From Microcaldota archaeon (GTDB lineage: Archaea > Micrarchaeota > Micrarchaeia > Micrarchaeales > CABMGC01): DNA of 35,129 nucleotides. Made by a program: the position numbers and the translations under genes. The notes beneath the pieces were generated by a model. It was not told where the DNA came from, did not search any database, and saw only the letters and a list, made by a program, of their open reading frames with translations. Location of the stretch: positions 1 through 35,129 of the forward strand of contig DAHXKV010000002.1 of the NCBI GenBank assembly GCA_027366155.1, given 5' to 3'. Shown here in pieces: positions 1 through 8,048 of this stretch (its first letter is position 1; each line of letters begins with the position of its first letter).

Positions 1-1
1 A

Positions 2-2443
2 TTCAACAACTACTGGAACTTCGCAGGAACAAGCCTTCCTACGGGCTGGACCTCGGCAACAACGCCAGGCTCAGGAAACACGGTAACAGTCAGCAACGGC
101 CTGCAGTTATATGTCTCCGGAGGTCCATCAAGCGGCGGAAGTCAGCAACCGGCATACGCCTATACTATGTACACAACTCCAATATCCAACTCAAACACCA
201 TGGTGGAAGAAGCCTCTGGATACCTGAACAACGACTATGTTCCAGGATACGACTATGTTGTCTTCTCTCCAACAGGATACTTCACCGAAACAACCGGAAT
301 CACTACAAGCAATCCCCTCTCCGTATTTGACCAGTACAAAGGACTAACCCTTCAGGAGGTGAGCGGTGGACAGAACTTCTACATGCAGGACAACAGCGGA
401 ACAGTTACTTACCTTTCTGCACCACCATGGATATCCAATCAGAACCCCCCTCTCTCAGTCTATTCAACCGTAATCGAGAACAGCTCGATAACGGGAAGCA
501 GCAGCGACTTTGCATACCTCAATTATACCGAAATCGGCAGCATATCCGCAAGCACGCCAAGCAGCAGCTATGTAGGAACCGGGCTAACCTTGGATTTCGA
601 TAACGGCCCCGCGCAGGAAAACCTTTACTGGATACGCACCAGGGACCTTCCCCCTAACGGCGTGATGCCTGTTGTTATCATAGGCTCCCAGTCTCAAGCC
701 TCAGACGTATTCGACCTAAGCGGACATAATTACACCGGTACTGGAACCTACGTTTCTCTAACTGCAAATCCAAACTCATCAATTTATTTTGGAGGTATTT
801 CAAAGCCGAGCAACAGCGGGAACCAGATCACCTTGAAGCTTCCTACCGGAATATCTTATTTTGTCCCAGTAAACATAATAAACTCCCAATCAATAAGCTC
901 GTCGAATAACTTCCAGCAGATGGTTACTGTCGACAGCGCAGCATACTCGTCGTACGAAGCTTCAAACCTCCAGAACATTGAGTTCTTCTACGCAAACGGC
1001 ATCATAATAAACTCATGGCTCGAGAGCGGCAACTCTAACGCCGCAACCAATACAATATACTGGCTGAAGATAGGCCCGCAGATACCTGCCTCGAACCGCC
1101 TCACAGTATACATGGGCTTCGCCTCTCAGTCAACAAACCTCTTCAACACTGCAACCACCGGCGAAGCACCGGAGCTGACCTGTTCCAACCCCTATGTTAC
1201 GGCAAAATGCTCCAACTATGCAGAGTACGACAACGGAGCAAACGTTTTCAATTTCTACACCAACTTCGCCGGTTCAAGCCTCCCATCCAACTGGAAAGAC
1301 ATCAATGGTGTGCAATACGTTGTAGCCAACGGCATCCAGATTACTGGCTATCCGAATGGCAATTCATACATAAACGCAACAATACCTGCATTCCAGCAGG
1401 GCAATGTAATCGATGCTTTAACTATCTTCTCGCCTTCTTATGATGAAAACTTTGAATTCGGAGGCATAGGCAACGGGGGCATTCAAGGCGGCAACGTGCT
1501 CGGGCTTTACGGGTTTGGCGCAACCGGCGAAGGCTACGAGCCGTTGTTCGCTTCTAGCTCCGCATCTGTTGGAACTAACTATCCATATCCCCCAACTGCA
1601 AATGCCCCACAGGTCTTTTCGGTCGTCTACAATGCAAGCATTGTCAATGACGGCATATACGACACAGTCTCTCTATGGAACTATACGAATCCGTATCCGT
1701 ACCCGGGCCAATATGGAGCCTCATATCTCTATCCTTCCGGAAATCCGATGTTTCCTGCTGTGGCTGGAACCTACTACGGGGCGCAAAATCCAACAGACCA
1801 GAATACTACATGGATAAGGGTGAGGACAAACCCTCCAAAAGGAGTCATGCCCTCTGTCACATTCGGGCCGGTGAGTTCCTACAAGACACTGTCCCTATAT
1901 TCCCTTTCGGGATCTGTCATTTCGCTACCGTCAAACAGCTTTTCCTCCAACTCCATATTCATAGAGCCGCAGAACACTGGCATGACTGCCTCATTGAACT
2001 TCATGATGTCCGAACAGCAGTCCTCCGAGGCTTCAGCAAATGCAGTCATCCTCTCGACAAACAGCAATGCCCTCTGCGGCTACGCGCTCACCATCGCATC
2101 CTCCAATTCGATTGACATGTCGGACAACTGCGGCGATTCCTACATTGGGACATACTCGTTCAAGCCGGATACATGGTACAACCTTGCGGTAACTATCTCT
2201 CCGGGCAGCAATGAACTCGAAACGTATTACGTTGACGGAACCGAGGTCAGCCAGGGGGCAAGCCCCTCATGGAACTCGGGAAACCTCTGGACAACCCTCT
2301 TCATCGGCGGGAACTTTGTCGGAGACATATACGGCATGCAGCTTTACAACTCAAGCCTCTCTCCGCAGCAGGTCTACCAACTGTATTCAGACACTCCGCA
2401 GTCGTACACTATTCAGACTGCCCAGCTCTCAAATGCGCCTTGA
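2..2443 (+). CDS. Large surface/secreted protein with DUF2341-type module(s) and C-terminal LamG/concanavalin-like domain; 5' end outside the window
   Basis: The frame of ORF 167..2443 is open back to base 2 (FNNYWNFAGTSLPTGW..., the same motif as FNFYTNFAGSSLPSNW inside the ORF). Contains FQQMVTVDSAAYSSYEASNLQNIEFFYANGIIINSWLESG, a closing motif WIRVRTNPPKGVMPSVTFG, and a LamG-like C-terminus (TWYNLAVTISPGSNELETYYVDG). Confidence 0.85.
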   Translation, partial: FNNYWNFAGTSLPTGWTSATTPGSGNTVTVSNGLQLYVSGGPSSGGSQQPAYAYTMYTTPISNSNTMVEEASGYLNNDYVPGYDYVVFSPTGYFTETTGITTSNPLSVFDQYKGLTLQEVSGGQNFYMQDNSGTVTYLSAPPWISNQNPPLSVYSTVIENSSITGSSSDFAYLNYTEIGSISASTPSSSYVGTGLTLDFDNGPAQENLYWIRTRDLPPNGVMPVVIIGSQSQASDVFDLSGHNYTGTGTYVSLTANPNSSIYFGGISKPSNSGNQITLKLPTGISYFVPVNIINSQSISSSNNFQQMVTVDSAAYSSYEASNLQNIEFFYANGIIINSWLESGNSNAATNTIYWLKIGPQIPASNRLTVYMGFASQSTNLFNTATTGEAPELTCSNPYVTAKCSNYAEYDNGANVFNFYTNFAGSSLPSNWKDINGVQYVVANGIQITGYPNGNSYINATIPAFQQGNVIDALTIFSPSYDENFEFGGIGNGGIQGGNVLGLYGFGATGEGYEPLFASSSASVGTNYPYPPTANAPQVFSVVYNASIVNDGIYDTVSLWNYTNPYPYPGQYGASYLYPSGNPMFPAVAGTYYGAQNPTDQNTTWIRVRTNPPKGVMPSVTFGPVSSYKTLSLYSLSGSVISLPSNSFSSNSIFIEPQNTGMTASLNFMMSEQQSSEASANAVILSTNSNALCGYALTIASSNSIDMSDNCGDSYIGTYSFKPDTWYNLAVTISPGSNELETYYVDGTEVSQGASPSWNSGNLWTTLFIGGNFVGDIYGMQLYNSSLSPQQVYQLYSDTPQSYTIQTAQLSNAP
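908..1170 (+). repeat. Copy A of ~260 bp near-identical DUF2341-coding segment
   Basis: DNA aacttccagcagatggttactg...gcaaccaccggcgaagc nearly identical to 31546-31808 (+) and to the reverse complement of ~34280-34540. Confidence 0.9.
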
Positions 2444-2451
2444 GCCACTGC

Positions 2452-3333
2452 CTAACTTTTTGGGAGAACAAAGGCGTATCCCAGTGCCATGAATATGAGC
2501 TTGGCAACAAGGTAGTTCGGTGCAACAATCCCTCCAATGGGCAGGAGCTCGGTGAAATCCATGCCTATTGTTTCCTTACGGCTCAGCACCCCTCTCAGTA
2601 TGGAGGTTAGCTCTCCAAAGCGCAGGCCGTCAGGCTCCGGGGTCCCTGTGCTCGGCATCTCGCTTGGGTCCAGCACATCTAAGTCTATTGTAAGGTATAT
2701 TCTATCGCGCGTGTTCCTGCAGATTCTCTCGACTATCTCATCGGTATTCATCGCGCGCATATCCTTCCTGAAGAGCATTCTCCCGCCGAGATTCCTCGCA
2801 TCCTCCATGCTCACGCTTCTGACACCTACGCTGTATACGCTGCCGCAGATCTCCATTGACCTGGCGGTAACGCACGCATGCGAATACCTGCTTCCCATGT
2901 ACTCGTTCCTGGAGTCGGAATGGGCATCGAAATGCAAAACGCTGAACTCCCTTGACTTTTCGGCAAGCGCCATCTGCGCGCCAACTGTTACGGAATGCTC
3001 GCCGCCGATGAGCAGGGGTATTTTCTTGTCGGCAACTATGTTGGAAACCTCCTTCTTTATCCTCAGGATAGTCTCTTCTGCAGAATTTACGTTTGGCTCG
3101 AGCTCGTCGAGCGTGTATATGCCCAGCTCCGTCACGTCGGCGTCAAGCTCCTCGCTGTAGAACTCCATGTTCCTGCTTGCCTCTATGACTGCATGCGGCC
3201 CCTCCCTCGCGCCTGCACGGTAGCATGTGGTGGAATCATAAGGCACAGGCAGCACTGCGACCCGTGCATCCTTGTAATCAAGCCCGCGCACGCCAAAAAG
3301 CGTGTATGGCGGCATTGCATTCAGTATCTCCAT
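2452..3333 (-). CDS. speB: Agmatinase/arginase-family ureohydrolase
   Basis: Motifs GGEHSVT, HFDAHSD, TIDLDVLDPS, TGTPEPDGL. Start chosen at internal ATG (MEILNAMPPYT) because the upstream ORF part covers the promoter-like AT-rich region. Confidence 0.85.
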   Translation of the reverse strand: MEILNAMPPYTLFGVRGLDYKDARVAVLPVPYDSTTCYRAGAREGPHAVIEASRNMEFYSEELDADVTELGIYTLDELEPNVNSAEETILRIKKEVSNIVADKKIPLLIGGEHSVTVGAQMALAEKSREFSVLHFDAHSDSRNEYMGSRYSHACVTARSMEICGSVYSVGVRSVSMEDARNLGGRMLFRKDMRAMNTDEIVERICRNTRDRIYLTIDLDVLDPSEMPSTGTPEPDGLRFGELTSILRGVLSRKETIGMDFTELLPIGGIVAPNYLVAKLIFMALGYAFVLPKS

Positions 3334-3443
3334 TAAAACGATATTATATTGCCGGTCAAGGTCTAAAAAGCTAATGCAGCATCCACGAGCCAATGTTTAT
3401 AATTATGAAGCGCCATAGGATAATCTGTGAATGGGGCATCTCC

Positions 3444-4559
3444 ATGAACGGGAACAACTGCCAACGCAGAAGCATCACGCCAAACAGGCACGGCGCACTC
3501 ATATTCCTAATACTGTCAGTGCTCGTGCTGCCGCTGGCATACGCGCAGGCGGCCACAGCAATACAGTCCCAGATATGCGGCATAATCTCGATAATAAGCT
3601 CGGTAGTAGGCATACTGGCCATATTCCTCTTCGTAGTCGGCGCCCTCCTCTACTCATTAGCGCACATCTTCCCTGCCGCAGGCAACCTCAAGGGCAGCGC
3701 ACAGGGCTGGGGCATCGGTATGATAATAGGCGGGATAATCGGCATAGTCCTATACATACTCTCCTCATTCATAATCTACAGGCTTGCTTCATTCAGTGGC
3801 AACAGCAGCATACCTGCAATCACCCAGGTTGACTGCAACTCGCAGGCAACGACCACTGCCGCATCGTCTGCCCAACAGCCTCCTCCGGTATCGGTACTCT
3901 CTCAAACAAATTCCACCTCAAAGGCCGCCCGGTCTGGTGCTGGGGGCCTATATGCAATAAACAGCAAGAGCACCTCTGCGCCTCTCCAGTCTGCCAGCAT
4001 GCCACGATGCCAATACTACGGCTCCCAGGTAATAAACGGCGACTTCGGCTACGGAAATTATTCGGGATGGACCGAATCGGGCACTGGCTTCGGCTCCTCT
4101 CCTGTTAACCTGAGCGTTGCGGATTCTGAAGGAAATTACTACCTGGGGAAATGGTCCGGATATTCGGGGGCTTACTTTGCGACTACCTTCTCTAAAACGG
4201 CTTCTGAGTCGCCGGCCAGCCTGACTTCAGAGCCCTTCCTTGTGACTGCCCCATACCTCAACTTCAAGATAATCTCCCCGTACAATCTGGGGATATACCT
4301 GGAGGTTCTATCCTCAAACTCCGTCCTGCTCACCATTCACTACAACACGACAAATGGCCAGGGTTCGTATCCTCCTGGCACGTTTGCCAACGCAAGCATA
4401 TACCTGGGATCACTGATGTGCAGAAATGCAAGCATATCCATAGTCTCACAGTCAGCCGGAAGCCCAGGAGGCAGCCAGTTCATAGCCGTTGGCGACTTCC
4501 ATCTGAGCAACTATTCCGACTCAACGCCGGGCATACTCGAAAACAGCACTGTATCATAG
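3444..4559 (+). CDS. Membrane protein: signal/TM N-terminus, two closely spaced hydrophobic helices (VirB2/TrbC-pilin-like topology), extracellular beta-rich domain
   Basis: ALIFLILSVLVLPLAYAQA followed by IISIISSVVGILAIFLFVVGALLYSLAHIFP and GIGMIIGGIIGIVLYILSSFIIY; C-terminal VINGDFGYGNYSGWTESG typical of carbohydrate-binding-like jelly rolls. TATA-like gtttataatta near 3394-3404. Confidence 0.65.
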   Translation: MNGNNCQRRSITPNRHGALIFLILSVLVLPLAYAQAATAIQSQICGIISIISSVVGILAIFLFVVGALLYSLAHIFPAAGNLKGSAQGWGIGMIIGGIIGIVLYILSSFIIYRLASFSGNSSIPAITQVDCNSQATTTAASSAQQPPPVSVLSQTNSTSKAARSGAGGLYAINSKSTSAPLQSASMPRCQYYGSQVINGDFGYGNYSGWTESGTGFGSSPVNLSVADSEGNYYLGKWSGYSGAYFATTFSKTASESPASLTSEPFLVTAPYLNFKIISPYNLGIYLEVLSSNSVLLTIHYNTTNGQGSYPPGTFANASIYLGSLMCRNASISIVSQSAGSPGGSQFIAVGDFHLSNYSDSTPGILENSTVS

Positions 4560-4663
4560 GCAGACGTGCTGCATTCGCATCAAAGCATATGCATGCTTCC
4601 TGCAGATGCCCCGGCTGGCCTACAGGCTTAATGCTTTAAAACCTTACATGCCCTATATAACGC

Positions 4664-5308
4664 ATGGACCTGCTCTCGAAATCTATAATAGCCGCAGCAT
4701 TCATAGTGGCGCTAATCTTCGCAGGCTATTATGTAATAGGTCATGTCTCATTCAGCAGGCAGGTCACAGAGCAGCAGGCAGTCTCACTGGTGATGCACGA
4801 CTTGCAGAACTCCTATCCAAACGCGCTGATAAACATCACAAACGTAACTCCTTCAGAATACCCCGGCAGCTGGCATCTTCTCGCATCAATAATCTTCAAT
4901 TCCACCTCGCCGTGCCCCTCGTACTACATCTATTCATTCGACTATCCAAAATACGGGTTTGTCTCAAGGATGGAAAACACTTATACCTCGGGATGCGAGG
5001 TGCTCGGAAGCTCCGGCGGCGGAAATGCGATCGGATCATACCCTGCCGCGATAACAGTCTCCTACGAGCACAGGAACTACACTGTACTGGGTCCGTTCAT
5101 AGAGAAGTATGGATTTGCCAACGTGACTGCGCACGCCACCTACTACCGATTCATCGATATACCTGGATGGAGCTGCGCAATAAGCGACTGCAACAACGTC
5201 TGGGTGGTGAATTACACTGCAGCAGGCCCTCCACAGCACAGCGTTGAGATATTCCTCTCGCAGGTAAACGGCTCAGTCCTCGCGCAGCTTCCCTCAAACT
5301 CTACCTGA
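4664..5308 (+). CDS. N-terminally membrane-anchored extracytoplasmic protein, unknown function
   Basis: Single N-terminal TM (SIIAAAFIVALIFAGYYVIG), Asn/Ser/Thr-rich ectodomain; upstream TATA-like ctatataac. Confidence 0.7.
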   Translation: MDLLSKSIIAAAFIVALIFAGYYVIGHVSFSRQVTEQQAVSLVMHDLQNSYPNALINITNVTPSEYPGSWHLLASIIFNSTSPCPSYYIYSFDYPKYGFVSRMENTYTSGCEVLGSSGGGNAIGSYPAAITVSYEHRNYTVLGPFIEKYGFANVTAHATYYRFIDIPGWSCAISDCNNVWVVNYTAAGPPQHSVEIFLSQVNGSVLAQLPSNST

Positions 5309-5312
5309 ATCC

Positions 5313-5789
5313 TCAGGCGACAATCCGCCTGTGCATGCGCACCTGCCCGTCTCCCGCGGCTCCCTTCCTTTCCAAGACCTTGAAGCCTTTCCTGTAGAAA
5401 AAAGCCGCGGCACCGGCATTCGAGTCCATGACCTCTGCATAAGCCTCATCAACGCCCATTTTAATTGCCTCTTCGAGAGAGGCCATGAGCAGCATGCTGC
5501 CAATGCCTTTTCTCCTCTCCCCACGCGCAACCAGTATGCCCACAATCCCTCCCGCGGCTCCCTCCTTCACTATCTCGCACTCGCCGATTATCCTGCCGCT
5601 CTCTTCAGCGACAAGATCGACCATCTCTCCAGCCATGATGCCTACCAGCTTTGCCTTGAAAATTTCAGAGAAGCTCTTCCTGTCCTTTATCCTTCCCGGC
5701 ACCAGCGCATCGGGTCTTTCTCCCATCATCTCCTTTACAAGAGAAAAAATACCGTCAGCGTCACCGAAGTCAAGCCTCCGTATCTCCAT
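5313..5789 (-). CDS. GNAT-family N-acetyltransferase
   Basis: Motif GILVARGERRKGIGSMLLMASLEEAIKMG and VMDSNAGAAAFFYRKGFKV. Confidence 0.85.
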   Translation of the reverse strand: MEIRRLDFGDADGIFSLVKEMMGERPDALVPGRIKDRKSFSEIFKAKLVGIMAGEMVDLVAEESGRIIGECEIVKEGAAGGIVGILVARGERRKGIGSMLLMASLEEAIKMGVDEAYAEVMDSNAGAAAFFYRKGFKVLERKGAAGDGQVRMHRRIVA

Positions 5790-5848
5790 CTTACCAGTTC
5801 AGATGATCCAAGACAAGTCTTTTAATCTTATTATTCCTATGCTTCTTC

Positions 5849-6043
5849 ATGGCAATGAATGCCCTGGCTGCAAAGCGTATGCTTAAGGATTCCGGCGCGA
5901 AGAGGGTAAGCGCAGATGCCGCCGAAGAGCTGGCCGAGGCAGTAAACAAGTACGCCTATTCCATAGCTAAAAAGGCGGTGAGCCTCTCTGCACATGCAAA
6001 GCGGCGCACGGTGAAGAAGGCTGACATTGAGCTTGCAAAATAA
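5849..6043 (+). CDS. Archaeal histone (HMf-like)
   Basis: 64-aa histone fold: [53 protein letters not shown]. Confidence 0.93.
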   Translation: MAMNALAAKRMLKDSGAKRVSADAAEELAEAVNKYAYSIAKKAVSLSAHAKRRTVKKADIELAK

Positions 6044-6047
6044 GCAG

Positions 6048-6332
6048 CTAAGCTGCAAGCATGCCCATGGCCTTGAGGATGGCCATCGTTCCAACTGCAG
6101 GAAGGCCGAATATCGCCGTTGCTATTATGACTGGAAGTACCAGCGGTATTGCAATGCCGAAGAAATAGTTCAGGGCGAAAATGGCAATGAAGCCCAGTAT
6201 GCTGTTTATGACTATGCCGAAGACCCACTTCAGTATTCCCTTGCCTATCTTGAGTATAAAGTATATGAGCCCTAAGATGACCAGCGCGACAATCGCATAG
6301 GCGACGAGGCTCATCATGCTGGGCAATGCCAT
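6048..6332 (-). CDS. BofA-like small membrane protein
   Basis: Two or three TM helices, C-terminal AIFGLPAVGTMAILKAMGM resembling the pro-sigmaK-processing inhibitor BofA family. Confidence 0.6.
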   Translation of the reverse strand: MALPSMMSLVAYAIVALVILGLIYFILKIGKGILKWVFGIVINSILGFIAIFALNYFFGIAIPLVLPVIIATAIFGLPAVGTMAILKAMGMLAA

Positions 6333-6342
6333 TACATCACAA

Positions 6343-6353
6343 GTATTAAATAG
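6343..6353 (+). promoter_or_regulatory. TATA box for RNase P RNA gene
   Basis: gtattaaatag centred ~26 bp upstream of the first P1 base at 6374, the usual archaeal TATA-to-TSS spacing. Confidence 0.55.
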
Positions 6354-6373
6354 CTGGAAACGATTAATAACCC

Positions 6374-6608
6374 TGTGGTGTGCGGATGGCTTACGGTCAA
6401 CATGACTGAGGAAGCTCTCTCCATGCTAAGGTCGCGAGGCCCAAGGCCCCATTCGGAGCAGAAACGAACCGCTGCGGCAAAACGGCTATGACAATACGAG
6501 CCGCCGGTGCGGATGAAACGTGCCGATGCGCGCCCGATGTGCATGCAAGGCAAAACGCCGCTTAGTCGAATGCCATCTAAAACAGAAGAGGGGCTACGGC
6601 ACACCACA
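6374..6608 (+). ncRNA. rnpB: RNase P RNA
   Basis: P1 tgtggtgtgc (6374-6383) pairs with gcacaccaca (6599-6608). P2 gatggc (6385-6390) pairs with gccatc (6572-6577). P3 hairpin ggtca-aca-tgact. CR-I-like gaggaagctctctc and CR-V-like acagaagaggggctacgg form P4, agc[u]cucuc / gaggggcu, with a bulged U. The P2/P4 pseudoknot order is correct. Confidence 0.88.
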
Positions 6609-6736
6609 CAATTCCGCATCTTCTCCTAGCACTGCATAAGAGCACCAGCAGGCAGCCAATGCCACTAACGCTTAATAACTTTCTCATGGAAATCAATACC
6701 AGCAAGGGCCCTGCACGGGCCTGAAAAGATGATTGT

Positions 6737-7156
6737 ATGGGTTTTGGAGGGATTGGGAGTTTGTTCGAAGAAATAAGCGGTGACGTCCAGCAGGGAAAAT
6801 CGATGCTTGGCGGTGCAGTTCCGGGGGCGAACACTGCCCAATACATGCAGCAGTCCTCGCAGCAGGCATCTTCCCAGCAGAGCGGCTCGGCTTCAACAGA
6901 CCAGCTCATGTTCGCCGCACTAACCGGAGACATAAAGACGATAAAGACCTTCCTTATCAGCAACCCGGACATAAATACAAAGGACAAGTCGGGACGCACA
7001 GCGCTCATATATGCTGCAATAGGCGCGAGCTCCGAGGCAATCTCATTCCTGCTGCAGAACAAGGCAGACCCTTCACTTATGGACAACTATGGGAAGACTG
7101 CGAAGGAGTATGTGCAGTTTATAGTGCCAAACCTGGTCAAGCTCTTTCCTGCCTAG
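6737..7156 (+). CDS. Ankyrin-repeat protein
   Basis: DQLMFAALTGDIKTIKTFLISNPDINTKDKSGRTALIYAAIGASSEAISFLLQNKADPSLMDNYGKTAKEY. Confidence 0.85.
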   Translation: MGFGGIGSLFEEISGDVQQGKSMLGGAVPGANTAQYMQQSSQQASSQQSGSASTDQLMFAALTGDIKTIKTFLISNPDINTKDKSGRTALIYAAIGASSEAISFLLQNKADPSLMDNYGKTAKEYVQFIVPNLVKLFPA

Positions 7157-7159
7157 CCT

Positions 7160-8044
7160 CTACCTGTTCTCCTCCAGCATTCCGAGTATCTGTTCCTTGG
7201 TCGGGTTCCCCTGCTTAACCAGAGGCCCGTTCTTAAGCGTTATGTCCAGCTCCTCGTAAGAAGGCCTGTTGTTCTGGTAGAAAAGCCCTATCGGTATCTT
7301 CTCCCAGTTAGTCTGGAAGTCCTCCACTGCCTTTCCAAGCGCCTTTCCCAGGTCTGAAGGATCATGATTCGACTGGTCAAGCTTGTATATCCTGGGGCGG
7401 AACCAATCGTATGTATTGTCATGGTTGAATGTAACGCATGGGCTGAAAACATCAACCAGCGCAAAGCCCTTGTGCATTATTGCACCCTTTATCATCTCTG
7501 CAAGGTGGACTGTGTCTCCAGAGAAGCCCCTGGCAACGTACGTTGCGCCTGCGCTTATGGCAAGGGCAAGCGGATTGACTGGCATCTCTATGGCGCCGAA
7601 AGGCGTCGACTTGGTCTTGTGGCCCATCATCGCCGTAGGCGAGGTCTGCCCTGTAGTGAGTCCGTACGTCTCGTTATCCATCACTATGTATGTGAGGTTT
7701 ATGTTCCTCCTGGCCGTGTGCACCAGATGGCCTACGCCTATGCCATATCCGTCGCCGTCTCCGCCTGTGCCTATTACTGTGAGGTCATGGTTAGCAAGCT
7801 TCGCGCCGCTTGCTACAGGGAGCAGCCTTCCGTGAAGGCTGTGCATTCCGTATGTGCTGAAAGGCTGCGGCATAGAAGAACTGCACCCTATTCCCGAGAC
7901 TATCATCGCGTTGCTCTTGTCTACCTTAAGGTCCGTAAGGGCCTTCGTTATTGCGGCATATACTCCAAAGTCACCGCATCCCGGGCACCAGATAGGCTTT
8001 ACTCCTGATGAATACACCTGTTTTGTAGTCGCTTCTATTACCAT
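7160..8044 (-). CDS. 2-oxoacid:ferredoxin oxidoreductase, beta subunit
   Basis: CPGCGDFGVYAAI, GIGCSSSMPQPFSTYGMHSLHGRLLPVASGAKLAN and TPP-binding GGDGDGYGIGVGHLVHTARRNINLTYIVMDNETYGLT. Confidence 0.93.
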   Translation of the reverse strand: MVIEATTKQVYSSGVKPIWCPGCGDFGVYAAITKALTDLKVDKSNAMIVSGIGCSSSMPQPFSTYGMHSLHGRLLPVASGAKLANHDLTVIGTGGDGDGYGIGVGHLVHTARRNINLTYIVMDNETYGLTTGQTSPTAMMGHKTKSTPFGAIEMPVNPLALAISAGATYVARGFSGDTVHLAEMIKGAIMHKGFALVDVFSPCVTFNHDNTYDWFRPRIYKLDQSNHDPSDLGKALGKAVEDFQTNWEKIPIGLFYQNNRPSYEELDITLKNGPLVKQGNPTKEQILGMLEENR

Positions 8045-8048
8045 TGCA

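Noticed and set aside
2537-3336. Plus-strand ORFs opposite agmatinase
   Set aside because: Antisense to clear agmatinase motifs; no domain signal.
6332-6619. ORF 6332..6619 (minus) as a protein gene
   Set aside because: Lies over the RNase P RNA; composition is arbitrary and the RNA secondary structure explains the sequence.
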